64,000 bases of DNA from Spirosoma sp. SC4-14. Its GTDB lineage: Bacteria; Bacteroidota; Bacteroidia; Cytophagales; Spirosomataceae. The notes under the pieces are model-generated. The model saw only the letters and a list, made by a program, of their open reading frames with translations. It was not told the DNA's origin and ran no database searches. Numbering within the stretch: position 1 is the first letter of the stretch; each line of letters begins with the position of its first letter. The stretch covers positions 124,001 to 188,000 of the forward strand of contig NZ_CP147519.1 of the NCBI RefSeq assembly GCF_037201965.1, written 5' to 3'. A program made the position numbers and the translations under genes. Below are positions 8,434-17,949 of this stretch, piece after piece.

Positions 8434-9957
8434 TTAGTAACCGGGATTTTGGTCCTTCTGGTCAATCTTTGAGTTATTATTGATTTCGCTCTGAGGGATT
8501 GGCAATAACTCATGTTTCCCCTTCTGAAAGTAAGAAATTGGCTCTTTGGTGAGTTTATTCTGTTTGCGCCAGCGTAGTATGTCCAGATTGCGAATTTGTT
8601 CGCCACTGAGTTCAACCCGTTTTTCGTGCATAATGGCGGCTAACACCTCCGCTTTGTTCGACACCGGAAATTTTGGCGTTGGATAATGGGGCATACCTAC
8701 GCTTTTACGATCCCGGACCTGATTGATGTACGAAACGGCAGTTGTGGGAGACCCCACTTCATTCTCACATTCAGCCATCATCAATAATACTTCAGCATAC
8801 CGGATAACCCGAAAATTGATACCCGACTGGCTGTTTTCCGCAGTAGCCTTGTAAATTTTCTGGTATTTCTTCCAGCTGATTTTGGGGTCGGCTCCCTGTA
8901 CGTCCTTAAGTGTATCTTTACCATTGTTAAACAGATCTCCAACCTGATAAAAGGAATCCTGATAACGCGGATCGTCTTTGGTATCACCGGCTTTTTTCTT
9001 TTCAAACTCGGCGAGTAAGCCATTTGATGGAATCACATTCCGCCAGGCATTAGGGCCGTACTCCTGCCCACGTACCGTCACCTCCCCATTGACGCCGTTG
9101 CCATCACCACTCCAGTTTAAGCCACCAAATGCTTCGGTGAAGGCAATTTCCCAGACCGACTCCGAGTTGTATTCATTCTCCTCCCTAAAGTTTTCGATAT
9201 AGCTATCCACGAGTTTATATTGATTGGATGCTATCACGGCGGCCAGTTGCTCTTTGGCCAGGTCGTAATTTCCCCGCTGCATATATACCCGGGCCAGCAT
9301 GGCCTGAGCGGCACCCTTCGATACCCGGCCAACGTCTGTGTCGGCGTAAGCCGACTTCAGCGGTAAGCCCGCAATAGCTTCTTTCAGATCATTAATCACG
9401 AATTCATAAACCTGATCCTCAGTGGCTCTGGGCTGGCTTTCGTCGGGTGATGTTGAGTAGGTTTTATAAAGAGGGACGCCCCCCCAAAGCGATGCCAGTT
9501 CATAGTACGACCAGGCCCGGTGAAACTTCGCTTCGCCTAAAACACGATTTCGTAGTTCTTCAGTGATACCTTGTTTGACGCCCGGTGCGAAACTAATTAC
9601 AACATTGGCGCGGTGGATGACCCGGTAGAGCCCCTGCCATACATCCGTGGCCACCTGATTCGACGCATCCTGGGTACCATTGATGAGCTGCGCCCGCTGA
9701 ATTTCGAGCTGCGCTCCGCCCGGCTGCATGTCATCGCCCCGTAGATCGTGAATAAAGAAATATTCCCGTGCGTACAGGTTTAACCCCTGCCAGCCTGCAT
9801 AAACTGCGTTGACACCCGTAACCAGTTCGGCCCCGGTAGTGAAGTATGTTTCGGTCGATAATTGGGTAGGATTTACTTTCTCCAGAATGCTGTCATTACA
9901 GGAAAGAGTAAGGGTAACTAAGCTAATTGATAAGAATTTGAGTGCGTATCTGTTCAT
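8434..9957 (-). CDS. SusD/RagB-family nutrient-binding outer membrane lipoprotein
   Basis: SusD-like surface glycan-binding lipoprotein, 507 aa. The signal peptide ends in a lipobox (SLVTLTLSC, Cys near residue 20). The SusD_RagB region at the C terminus has the typical FRVIRYAEVLLMMAECENEV stretch, followed by INQVRDRKSVGMP and ELSGEQIRNLDILRW. The N-terminal SusD-like TPR part carries AKFHRAWSYYELASLWGGVP. It lies 46 bp downstream of susC and would cap the SusC porin to capture an oligosaccharide or similar ligand for TonB-driven import. The substrate cannot be read from the sequence. Confidence 0.95.
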   Translation of the reverse strand: MNRYALKFLSISLVTLTLSCNDSILEKVNPTQLSTETYFTTGAELVTGVNAVYAGWQGLNLYAREYFFIHDLRGDDMQPGGAQLEIQRAQLINGTQDASNQVATDVWQGLYRVIHRANVVISFAPGVKQGITEELRNRVLGEAKFHRAWSYYELASLWGGVPLYKTYSTSPDESQPRATEDQVYEFVINDLKEAIAGLPLKSAYADTDVGRVSKGAAQAMLARVYMQRGNYDLAKEQLAAVIASNQYKLVDSYIENFREENEYNSESVWEIAFTEAFGGLNWSGDGNGVNGEVTVRGQEYGPNAWRNVIPSNGLLAEFEKKKAGDTKDDPRYQDSFYQVGDLFNNGKDTLKDVQGADPKISWKKYQKIYKATAENSQSGINFRVIRYAEVLLMMAECENEVGSPTTAVSYINQVRDRKSVGMPHYPTPKFPVSNKAEVLAAIMHEKRVELSGEQIRNLDILRWRKQNKLTKEPISYFQKGKHELLPIPQSEINNNSKIDQKDQNPGY

Positions 9958-10003
9958 GTCTTTGCAGGAATTTACGGAAGACGATTAGTCGAGTGGTTGA
10001 TTA

Positions 10004-13000
10004 TTAAAACCCAATCTGAAGGCCGGCCATGATTGTTCTGGCCTGTGGAAACTGACCATAGTCAATGCCGGTGGTCAGCGAAGAGCCACCAAAGGAGCCT
10101 ATCTCCGGGTCGTAGCCACTCTTATAGCCTGTAATGGTCAGTAAGTTTGTGGTGGAGATATAGACCCGGGCTTTTGAGATAAAGGGCGTTCCCTTCGAGC
10201 TGATCCAGTTTGCTGGCAGAGCGTAACCCAACGTCAGGTTCTTCACCCGCAAATACGAGCCACTTTCAATGAACCGACTCGATGCCCGCGCATTGTGGTT
10301 TGGGTCTCCTGCCACGGCCCGTGGCACGTCCGTAACCTGTCCTTCCTTCACCCAGCGATCCAGTACCGCCGTGCCGGCATTGAACAGGCGGGTCATTCCC
10401 TCCAGATTATATTTTACAGTGCTGTAAATCTGGTTGCCCTGCACGCCCTGCACAAACAAAGTCAGATCCAGGCCCTTCCATTTGGCCGAGAAATTGGTTC
10501 CATAGGTGAACTTGGGCAGAAAATGGCCAATTTTAGTTTTGTCACTCGGGTCAATTTTCCCATCCCCATTGACATCGACAAATCGAATATCACCGGGTTT
10601 GGGCGAGTCTTTATCCGCTACGACATCGGTATATTTTGCTTTCCAGGCATCTACCTCGCCCTGGTTCTGAAAAATTCCGGCAGTCTGGTAGCCATAGAAA
10701 TAAGCAATTGGTTGCCCAACTTCCGTTTTAGTGAGGTTATCTCCGTACCAGTCTCCCCCAAAAATGGTATTGCCTTCATCGCCCAGGGAGATAACTTTAT
10801 TACGAACGACGCTTATATTACCATTCAGTTGCCAGGTTAAGCTCCCTTTGGTTGACTGGTAGCCAGCCTGTAATTCAATTCCCCGATTCTGAACGGAACC
10901 GACGTTGGAGAGCGGTGCTTCATCATAACCCATTGATATTGGAATGGGGCGATTGAGCACCATATCGCGAGTCAGGTTATTAAAATAGTCAACCGAAAAG
11001 GAAAGCCGACCATTCAACAGTGAAGCATCGATACCCAGATTAGTCATCGCAACACTTTCCCACTTCAGGTCTTTATTGGCTAGCTTCCGAATGGTATATC
11101 CTTGACTTTCAACGGAAGTGGTTTTGTCGAATTCGTAGTAGGGATCGCTTGACAGGGTGGCCTGATACCCGTAATCGCCAATGTTATTATTGCCTACTAA
11201 TCCATAACTACCGCGCAGTTTGAGTTCCGAGATAGCAGTAAATCCTTTCATGAATTTTTCTTCACTGATTCGCCAACCTGCCGAAGCCGCCGGAAAGTTG
11301 CCCCATTTTTTACCGGGGGCATATTTCGATGAGCCATCCCGGCGGAATGAAAGCCCCAGCAGGTATTTATTCGCATACTCGTAGTTAAGGCGACCCACGT
11401 AGGAGATGATTGCCGATTCAACTCGGCCCGCTCCAATACGAGGACTACTTAAGTTGGTAGGCTCCACAATCAGATTAGTAATTGAGTTGGTGCCCCCCAC
11501 ATTAATACCTGAGTATACGGCAGTCTGCTTTTCGGCCACTGCAATAGCATTAATAGCGTGTTTACCAAAGCTCTTGATATAGGTTAGCTGGTTGGTCAGA
11601 ATCGGCGTAATAGACTGTCCTCTGTCCTGGGAAATACTCGCGTAATTGATGGAGGCAAAGCCACCCGGTCCACTGTCATAACTTGGGTTATCACCCCGGC
11701 CAATGGAATTGTAAATATTGACTCCGCCCTGAAAACGATATTTCAAACCGGCAAACAGGTCGACATCAATATAAAACGTGCTAAACACCGAATTCGACTC
11801 CTGGGTATTGCTGTTAAGCAGTGCGTTGCGTACAGGATTGGCTGGATCGGTCCCGTCAACGTTTTTAGAACCTTCAAAGCCCCCCAGGTTATTAGGATTA
11901 TACACGGGCAGGTAAGGCAGGGTATTAATGATAGTCCGAATCTGGGTTCCAATGGCTCCTCCGTTCTGTTCTACCCGTCGGTTGTCATAGGCCAGGTAAA
12001 GGGTTTGACCCAGGCTCACCCGCTTTCCGAGTTTATGATCTGAGTTAAGCCGAATGTTTCCCCGTTTGTAATTTGTTCCGATCATTATACCATCCTGGCT
12101 AAAAAAGCCCCCGGACAGATAAAATTTCGACACGTCATTCCCCCCCGAAATTTCAAGCCGGTGCTGTTGAATAGCCGCGTTACGGAACATCTCCTTCTGC
12201 CAATCGGTCTCGGTTTGCCGAAATGTTTGGGTAGATCCGGGATAAATAGGTTGATCTAACCCATTTTGCCAGCGTTGCGGCAGGCTGGACCCGGCGGGTT
12301 TACCGTTGTACACATCTCCATTGTTTAACAGATCCGTTCCATAAGCAATGTATTGATCCCGGTTAAGGAGAGAAAGTTTTCGCCAGGGACTCTGAACGCC
12401 AACATAAGAATCAACGGTAACGCTTAGTTTCTTAGAGTTCGAGCGTTTTGTGGTTATCAGAATAACTCCGTTGGCGGCCCGTGAGCCGTAAATAGCGGCT
12501 GCGCTAGCGTCTTTTAAAACTTCGATTGACTGAACATCTTTAGGATCGACGTTTGACCCGTCGCCCACGGGCACCCCATCTACGACGTATAGGGGATTGG
12601 CATTGTTCACGGTCCCAACGCCCCTGATACGAATAATGGGCGCTTCACCAGGTGCTCCATTGTTGGTTACGGTTACCCCGGCTGCCCGGCCCTGGAGCGA
12701 CTGGGAGATGTTGGAAACCGGTAAAGCACTGATTTCCTTGTCCGAAACTGAAGCAATGGCCCCTGTAATTGACGATTTGCGCTGCGTACCGTAGCCCACT
12801 ACCACTACTTCATCCAGGGAGTTCGTGTCTGGCGCAAGAGTAATGTCGATTATGGAACGGGTACCTACCAGAACCTCCTGTTTAACGTAGCCAACAAAGC
12901 TAAATGTTAGCGTTGCATTTTGATCGGGCACGGCAATTCGATAGTGGCCTTTTGCATCCGTTACTGCCCCGCGCTGCGTTCCTTTTACGAGTATATTAAC

Positions 13001-13474
13001 TCCTGGAATACCTTCGCCGTTCTGATCGGTGATGGTGCCGGTAACAACCTCCTCCAGAAGGATGGATTCAGGGGCCGGGGTAAGTGGCTCTGAAAGCATA
13101 TTCATACTGTCTGACCGCTGACTCAGCACAATATCATTTCCTACCAGCCGGTAGCTGATTAGTAGTGGTTTCAGCATTGATTCCAGCACATCGCCCAGGG
13201 GTTGGTTCTGAACGTTCACAGAAACGAGTCGTTCTGCCTGAATCAATTTGGGGCTATACACAAATCGGATGTCCGCTTTAGTCTCAATTGCCGATAAAAC
13301 GGCTTTTACCGGTTTATCCCCTAGTCGGAGTGAAATTCTTCGGTTGAGTACCTCCTGGCCAAAACCATCAAATGCATACGTCACACTTAAGGAGAAGGTA
13401 ACGAGAAGCAGCTGTACGAGAGTCATTCTCATTATTTGGTAGTAAAAACCATGCGTCTGAAAGTTTTTTTTCAT
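10004..13474 (-). CDS. SusC/RagA-family TonB-linked outer membrane protein with STN domain
   Basis: TonB-dependent outer-membrane transporter of 1156 aa. In order: signal sequence; STN secretin/TonB short domain (about residues 45-120, RISLRLGDKPVKAVLSAIE); carboxypeptidase-regulatory-like repeat (GTITDQNGEGIPGVNILVKG, about 145-220); TonB plug beginning EVVVVGYGTQRKSSITGAIA; then the 22-strand barrel. The STN domain is the part that contacts the FecR anti-sigma factor, and the fecR and sigma genes lie directly upstream. This makes it a signal-transducing SusC. It partners the adjacent SusD. Confidence 0.96.
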   Translation of the reverse strand: MKKNFQTHGFYYQIMRMTLVQLLLVTFSLSVTYAFDGFGQEVLNRRISLRLGDKPVKAVLSAIETKADIRFVYSPKLIQAERLVSVNVQNQPLGDVLESMLKPLLISYRLVGNDIVLSQRSDSMNMLSEPLTPAPESILLEEVVTGTITDQNGEGIPGVNILVKGTQRGAVTDAKGHYRIAVPDQNATLTFSFVGYVKQEVLVGTRSIIDITLAPDTNSLDEVVVVGYGTQRKSSITGAIASVSDKEISALPVSNISQSLQGRAAGVTVTNNGAPGEAPIIRIRGVGTVNNANPLYVVDGVPVGDGSNVDPKDVQSIEVLKDASAAAIYGSRAANGVILITTKRSNSKKLSVTVDSYVGVQSPWRKLSLLNRDQYIAYGTDLLNNGDVYNGKPAGSSLPQRWQNGLDQPIYPGSTQTFRQTETDWQKEMFRNAAIQQHRLEISGGNDVSKFYLSGGFFSQDGIMIGTNYKRGNIRLNSDHKLGKRVSLGQTLYLAYDNRRVEQNGGAIGTQIRTIINTLPYLPVYNPNNLGGFEGSKNVDGTDPANPVRNALLNSNTQESNSVFSTFYIDVDLFAGLKYRFQGGVNIYNSIGRGDNPSYDSGPGGFASINYASISQDRGQSITPILTNQLTYIKSFGKHAINAIAVAEKQTAVYSGINVGGTNSITNLIVEPTNLSSPRIGAGRVESAIISYVGRLNYEYANKYLLGLSFRRDGSSKYAPGKKWGNFPAASAGWRISEEKFMKGFTAISELKLRGSYGLVGNNNIGDYGYQATLSSDPYYEFDKTTSVESQGYTIRKLANKDLKWESVAMTNLGIDASLLNGRLSFSVDYFNNLTRDMVLNRPIPISMGYDEAPLSNVGSVQNRGIELQAGYQSTKGSLTWQLNGNISVVRNKVISLGDEGNTIFGGDWYGDNLTKTEVGQPIAYFYGYQTAGIFQNQGEVDAWKAKYTDVVADKDSPKPGDIRFVDVNGDGKIDPSDKTKIGHFLPKFTYGTNFSAKWKGLDLTLFVQGVQGNQIYSTVKYNLEGMTRLFNAGTAVLDRWVKEGQVTDVPRAVAGDPNHNARASSRFIESGSYLRVKNLTLGYALPANWISSKGTPFISKARVYISTTNLLTITGYKSGYDPEIGSFGGSSLTTGIDYGQFPQARTIMAGLQIGF

Positions 13475-13567
13475 ACTTTTATTTTGTTTTTGAATGATTT
13501 TAAACGGTTAGGCAAAAACACTCCCATTCATCCGATTTTTCGGGTGATCTATCGAGGGAAGCAAGTC

Positions 13568-13600
13568 AGTCGGATGTGGTGGAGCACGTCCGACTTTTTT
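13568..13600. terminator. Hairpin with T-run between fecR and susC
   Basis: AGTCGGA and its complement TCCGACT flank a partly paired loop (GTG/CAC) and are followed by six T residues on the plus strand. It lies in the 226-bp gap between fecR and susC. Read on the plus strand it looks like an intrinsic terminator. On the minus strand, where the operon runs, the stem lacks a following U-run and could act as a leader structure in the susC mRNA. Confidence 0.45.
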
Positions 13601-13700
13601 ACGCTATACGACGCTATTGATTGACGCGTCTTTCACTTTTTTGTCAGCTAATCAGGCCATAGGAAGTGGGTTTAGTTTAGAAATTCGTACACACTGTTTA

Positions 13701-14756
13701 TCAGTTACAGCCACGACCGGAAAGGATAATCTGACCATCGGCAATTTTATACTGAGCATGGATAGCCTCACAAATCAGATCGAGTTTTTGGTATAAATCC
13801 TGGTTATTTAATGATGCGGTTAAATTGCAACTCGACAGCACTTCGGCGTTATATTCCATGTTCACCCCATAGGCTTCTTCCAATATTTTGAGTACTTGTG
13901 GGACCGGCGTTTCATTGAATTCAAATAGGTTCTTTTGAACGGTAGCTCTAACGATAACTGGTTTTTCGACCAGTGTCTTAATGAATTGTTCCCCGGCCCT
14001 CACGAATACAGCCCGCTGGTTCGGATTTAAAATCACCTCATCCGATAAGAACGTCTGGTCGGTTTGTGGGCCCCTCTTCCTAAACACAGTCACTTTACCC
14101 GTACTTACGGATACCGATATACTACTATCCTTGTCGTAAGCCTTTATGCGAAAACTGGTTCCCAGCACACGGGTAACTATTTTGCCTGTGTTGACCAGGA
14201 AGGGTTTGGCCGGATTTTTTACTACCTCGAAAAATGCCTCCCCAACCAGCGTTACTTCGCGCTTGTCCTGGTCAAATACAGCACTCACCCTTAAATCACT
14301 GTTCCGCTCCAGGGTGACCTTACTACCATCTGGCAGAGCAACGACCCGCCTATGGCTGACTGCCTGCGTTTGGGTTGGTAGCATCGTTATGCCACCGGAA
14401 TGTGTACTGGGTAAAAACCGTTGCCATACACCATAACTGATGCCACAAAGCAGTACAACTGAAGCCACTATACGGAACCATGTACGCTGATAAACAGGTA
14501 AATGGCGGATTAGAACCCGGTCATCTAAAATTTGCTGGATAGCTTCCTCCATCTCGCGGGGATCGACTGATACCTCGTCTATTCGTATACTCAACACAAT
14601 AAGGCGGGCCTGCTCGATGGTATTCTCCTGCTCGGGATGCGTGGTCAGCCAGGTTTGCCAGAAGTGGTCTTGCTCGGGTAGTGTCCCATACACCCACTTC
14701 CGGAAGTAAACGTCCTGAACGAAATCGTCTATAGTATATGAATGGTATTTTTTCAT
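13701..14756 (-). CDS. FecR-family anti-sigma regulator
   Basis: The protein is 351 aa. The N-terminal cytoplasmic segment (DUF4880-like) has the pattern FVQDVYFRKWVYGTLPEQDHFWQ. A single transmembrane helix lies near residues 98-115 (IVASVVLLCGISYGVW). The FecR domain follows (VALPDGSKVTLERNSDLR, VGEAFFEVVKNPAKPFLVNTG). A C-terminal DUF4974 domain has PVPQVLKILEEAYGVNMEY. It should hold the ECF sigma factor inactive at the inner membrane until the SusC STN domain reports substrate. It sits between the sigma gene and susC on the same strand. Confidence 0.94.
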   Translation of the reverse strand: MKKYHSYTIDDFVQDVYFRKWVYGTLPEQDHFWQTWLTTHPEQENTIEQARLIVLSIRIDEVSVDPREMEEAIQQILDDRVLIRHLPVYQRTWFRIVASVVLLCGISYGVWQRFLPSTHSGGITMLPTQTQAVSHRRVVALPDGSKVTLERNSDLRVSAVFDQDKREVTLVGEAFFEVVKNPAKPFLVNTGKIVTRVLGTSFRIKAYDKDSSISVSVSTGKVTVFRKRGPQTDQTFLSDEVILNPNQRAVFVRAGEQFIKTLVEKPVIVRATVQKNLFEFNETPVPQVLKILEEAYGVNMEYNAEVLSSCNLTASLNNQDLYQKLDLICEAIHAQYKIADGQIILSGRGCN

Positions 14757-14834
14757 TAGTTGGACACGATTTTACGGCATCTCATGGATAAGAGATGCTT
14801 GGGTTAGAATAGTCCTGAAAAAAATTGAAAAAAA

Positions 14835-15467
14835 TTATATATAAGGTAAGTACAGCATGAATACTACCATGCGCCAATGCCTGCGCAGCAACTTGAGAGC
14901 CTCATAAACCAAATTTACGGCCGAGTGCTGATTGATAGCCATAACCTGCGCAATGTCTTCATACGCAAGATCCTGGTAAAAGCGTAAGTAGATGGCTTCC
15001 CGCTGCCGTTTGGAGAGTTGCTGAAGATTGGAACGAAGTTTCAGCAGATTTTCGGCATTCGTTTCACTGTCAATAATATCAGATTCGATGGCGAACTGAA
15101 CTTGAAAGTCGTACGATTCAGGCAGATCTTCAGACCCACGGGTGAGTCGCGAGCGCTGAACCTCTTTGTAAAGCTGGCGACGCAGGGACGTCAATAAATA
15201 CGCTTTTATAGAACGGATTTCCTCCAGCCGTTCGCGACGGTTCCAGATATCGATAAAGAGATTATGCAGGCAATCTTTTACCAATTCCCGTTTCACACAG
15301 ATTCGTAATCCATATTTCAACAAAAGGGGATAATGCGTATTTACCAAATCCGTGAATGCCCGACTGTCGCCCTGCTTAAAAGCCTCCCATACTGCATCTT
15401 CCTGAACATTTTCAGATGCCGGGACTGGCTGGTTGAGTTTAGTATCAACAAAGCTGGGCTTTTTCAT
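14835..15467 (-). CDS. ECF RNA polymerase sigma factor (sigma-70 family, FecI-like)
   Basis: The protein is 210 aa. Region 2 is visible as FTDLVNTHYPLLLKYGLRIC and HNLFIDIWNRRERL; region 4 as LQQLSKRQREAIYLRFYQDL followed by the AYEDIAQVMAINQHSAVNLVYEA helix-turn-helix. It belongs to the ECF sigma group that is paired with FecR and SusC in Bacteroidetes. It is the first gene of the cascade sigma, fecR, susC, susD, FG-GAP lipoprotein. It likely directs transcription of susC and the genes after it. Confidence 0.94.
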   Translation of the reverse strand: MKKPSFVDTKLNQPVPASENVQEDAVWEAFKQGDSRAFTDLVNTHYPLLLKYGLRICVKRELVKDCLHNLFIDIWNRRERLEEIRSIKAYLLTSLRRQLYKEVQRSRLTRGSEDLPESYDFQVQFAIESDIIDSETNAENLLKLRSNLQQLSKRQREAIYLRFYQDLAYEDIAQVMAINQHSAVNLVYEALKLLRRHWRMVVFMLYLPYI

Positions 15468-15639
15468 AACTCAAATATAAGCCGAATCATACTTTATCAA
15501 CGTACTATTATATTTTCTTTCCTGTTGATACTAGGGTTCTTTCTCCAACTGGATACTGTTAGCGAATTCAGGTTGGCAGTAAAAATCGTATTTTAGTCGT
15601 AGTTTAACCTGTATTAGCCATCTGCTTACACTTACAGAC

Positions 15640-16340
15640 AATCAATTCAGTTCCTAACCAAACCGCTCATGCTGCCCTAGCCGCTTTCTCAAATGAGAAT
15701 TCCTATCTACTGTTGCGGGACAAATCAGGAACCCTCTATAACGATACGCTATTTGCGGATCTTTTTCCACAACGAGGCCAACTCACTTTAGCTTACTGGT
15801 AATGAGCGTTAGTGACACTCATGCAATTCGCCGAAGACCTCTCAGACAGAAAGCTGCCGATGCCGTTCGCAGCTGAATTGCCTGAACGTATATGTTAGAA
15901 TTGAAACTGACCGACCCTGGCTTATACTTTAGTTTGCAGTCCGAATTTTGACTACGGTTTGTGGCCGGGGATGTTGAGGAACGCTTACTGAACGACCTAC
16001 TGGTCACTTGTCAGGGACATCAATGGCTCAAAACGACCAGCAAACAACGGACCGATTCCACTTATCTAATGGCCCGCATCCGAGCCATGAACCGCTTAGA
16101 ATGCGTGGTGGAGATGATGCAATTCACCTCAACCGATTAGCAGAATTGTTACCCAATTAGGTAGCACCCGATTTGCGCGCAGAATGAACCGAACACTTCG
16201 GCTCACGAGTCGATGAGTTTCATCTGCCTCACTCTCAGCAAAAATGACTGGGCTATACCTAACAAATCTGCCAGGATGGGCTCGAACTCTTGGATATGAT
16301 CGAGCTGATTATTGTAAAGCCCCAGTTTACGTTAGCAATA
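15640..16340 (+). pseudogene. Decayed IS1182-like transposase
   Basis: Conceptual translation across frameshifts and stops recovers a recognisable DUF772/DDE transposase. Pieces in order: VPNQTAHAALAAFSNENSYL, TLFADLFPQRGQLTLAYW, VTLMQFAEDLSDR, AADAVRS, ELKLTDPGLYFSLQSEF, VAGDVEERLLNDLLVTCQGH and KQRTDSTYLMARIRAMNRLE. At least four stops and two frame changes break it, so it cannot be active. Both ends are eroded and the limits given are approximate. It marks the border between the SusCD locus and the mobile-element-rich region. Confidence 0.75.
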
Positions 16341-16523
16341 CGGGCTAATATAGGTCAGTCAAACCCTGAATGAAAGGCAAGCGCGCTGAAACCAATAATA
16401 AGCATGTCCGACATTTGTTCACAAGATGCACAAACTACATACAACAACCAATTCACTACAGCGAGAACCGCAATACTTATTGATGCGTGAGTAGACTTGT
16501 AATATTCGTATTTTGCACTTACT

Positions 16524-16997
16524 ATGGCCAGCTACAAACAAACTGAATATGAGGTGCTACGCCGACGCTGTGCCGCTTTGGACCAGCTGGGCTGGAAACA
16601 GGTGGCTATCGCCCAAGCGTTGGGATTAACTCAAGGTTGGGTAAGTCGCACCTTGAGCAAATATCGTCAGAAGGGGCAGGACGCTTTAACTTGGCGTAAA
16701 CCGCCCGGTGCTTCACCACGGCTAGCCAATGAGCAGTTAGTTCAGCTGGTTGTAGAGCTAAATAAAGGTGCTGAGTATCATGGTTTTCCGGGTCACATTT
16801 GGACCCGTCCTCGTGTCAATGAAGTGATCAAAAAACTCTTTGGGGTTAGTTATGACCCTTCACAAATAGGCCGTTTATTGAAGAAAGTAGAGTGGAGCCG
16901 TCAGAAACCGCAGCCCAAAGCGCGTCAACAGAATCCGCAACGGGTCGAGCAATGGCGAGCCGAACGGTTGCCCGAGCTTAAAAAAAGCCCAGACTGA
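16524..16997 (+). CDS. IS630 transposase, helix-turn-helix part (frame A)
   Basis: N-terminal DNA-binding half of an IS630-family transposase, 157 aa. The helix-turn-helix reads WKQVAIAQALGLTQGWVSRT, followed by a second winged-helix region (PRVNEVIKKLFGVSYDPSQI). It stops shortly after a run of seven A (16980-16986). One base of slippage there joins it to the downstream DDE frame to read LKKAQTEGRVILYVDE. The full transposase is presumably made by ribosomal or transcriptional slippage. Confidence 0.88.
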   Translation: MASYKQTEYEVLRRRCAALDQLGWKQVAIAQALGLTQGWVSRTLSKYRQKGQDALTWRKPPGASPRLANEQLVQLVVELNKGAEYHGFPGHIWTRPRVNEVIKKLFGVSYDPSQIGRLLKKVEWSRQKPQPKARQQNPQRVEQWRAERLPELKKSPD

Positions 16998-17004
16998 AGG
17001 ACGG

Positions 17005-17532
17005 GTGATTTTGTATGTCGATGAGTCTGCCTGTTATTTGTTGCCCATGCTAGGACTCACCTGGGCACCACGGGGGCAAACACCTGTGCTCCTGGAGCAG
17101 GCAGGTCGAGATCATCTAAGCTTAATTGCTGCGATTGCTCCCAATGGCCGCATTTATGTCGCTGGGCAGGACCATTCCTTCAGCGGGGAAGATATAGTAT
17201 GGTTTCTGGGCAAGCTCTGTAGCCGCTATCGCAAGCGCGATTTGCTCATCATCTGGGATGGCGCTTCGATTCATAGCGGTGAAGCCGTTAAAACATTCCT
17301 AAAAGAGCGACCTGGACGGATTAATCTAGAACGTTTGCCCGCTTATAGTCCAGAGCTAAATCCTACGGAGTTAGTGTGGAACCAGATCAAACAGCGGCTG
17401 AAAAACCAAGTATTTCTTTCACTAGAAGACCTGAGCGTAACGGTTTTAGAGCAGCTTAGTCTATTAGAGAAGAATCGAAAACTGATTCAGGTCTTCTTCC
17501 AGAAGAAGGAAGTCGCCTTCTTTACGGGTTAA
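17005..17532 (+). CDS. IS630 transposase, DDE catalytic part (frame B)
   Basis: DDE-superfamily endonuclease domain, 175 aa. The three acidic catalytic positions lie in VDESACY, LLIIWDGASIH and YSPELNPTELVWNQIK. The frame stays open upstream through the A7 slippery run of frame A, so this is most likely expressed as the C-terminal half of a fusion and not from its own start. It ends 12 bp before the right end of the element. Confidence 0.88.
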   Translation: MILYVDESACYLLPMLGLTWAPRGQTPVLLEQAGRDHLSLIAAIAPNGRIYVAGQDHSFSGEDIVWFLGKLCSRYRKRDLLIIWDGASIHSGEAVKTFLKERPGRINLERLPAYSPELNPTELVWNQIKQRLKNQVFLSLEDLSVTVLEQLSLLEKNRKLIQVFFQKKEVAFFTG

Positions 17533-17546
17533 TTCACGGATCAATA

Positions 17547-17618
17547 ATTGCTTTCTAGTCTGGCATTTTACCCGCTTCGTTTAGTAGGGTTAGAAGAAAT
17601 AAAAATTTCTTCGCATAG
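17547..17618 (+). pseudogene. 3' end of a Crp/Fnr-like regulator gene, cut by IS630 copy 1
   Basis: Immediately right of the IS630 end the frame reads SGILPASFSRVRRNKNFFA then a stop. This matches the C terminus of the intact Crp-like protein at 26225-26803 (LGVLPSSLSRIRTKK). The gene is therefore the remnant of a second Crp-like paralogue. It is followed by a GCATAGGC motif (17613-17620) just as the intact gene is. The rest of the gap up to 17949 holds no recognisable gene. Confidence 0.6.
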
Positions 17619-17949
17619 GCAAACGATTTTCCATTTTTACTGGATATAGTTTTGCATTTCATTTTTAAGTCTAAAAAGAAAATGACAAAATGAGAATTAG
17701 TAAAGATAGTATTGACAACATTATTCGTCAACAGAGGTTTAGCGGCAGTTGACACGTATTGGGGGCAGACTACATCCAACTCACCCCGCACATAACGGTC
17801 ATGATGAATTAAAAAATGTAGCAGGTTTGGACGCTAACTTCCAGTACTAGCCTGGGTTGGCCATTGAAGATGGGAGTATGTCATGTTTCAGAAGTCTGCA
17901 AAAAAATATTCTGGAAAATTTAACAACTGTTTTAAAAATTTTAATCACA

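Larger units (their letters stand above)
16480..17544 (+). mobile_element. IS630-family insertion sequence, copy 1 (complete)
   Basis: The element is 1065 bp and flanked by TA dinucleotides (16478-16479 and 17545-17546), as expected for IS630/Tc1-type target duplication. The imperfect terminal inverted repeats read TTGATGCGTGAGT at the left and TTGATCCGTGAATT as the complement of the right end. It carries two consecutive frames (helix-turn-helix part and DDE part) separated by a frameshift at a run of seven A. The sequence to its right (17547-17618) reads as the 3' end of a Crp-like gene, so the element appears to have inserted into such a gene. Confidence 0.85.

Noticed and set aside
13568..13600. 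Taken first as terminator of the fecR transcript
   Set aside because: The T-run is on the plus strand, but fecR runs on the minus strand, so it cannot end that transcript in the usual way.
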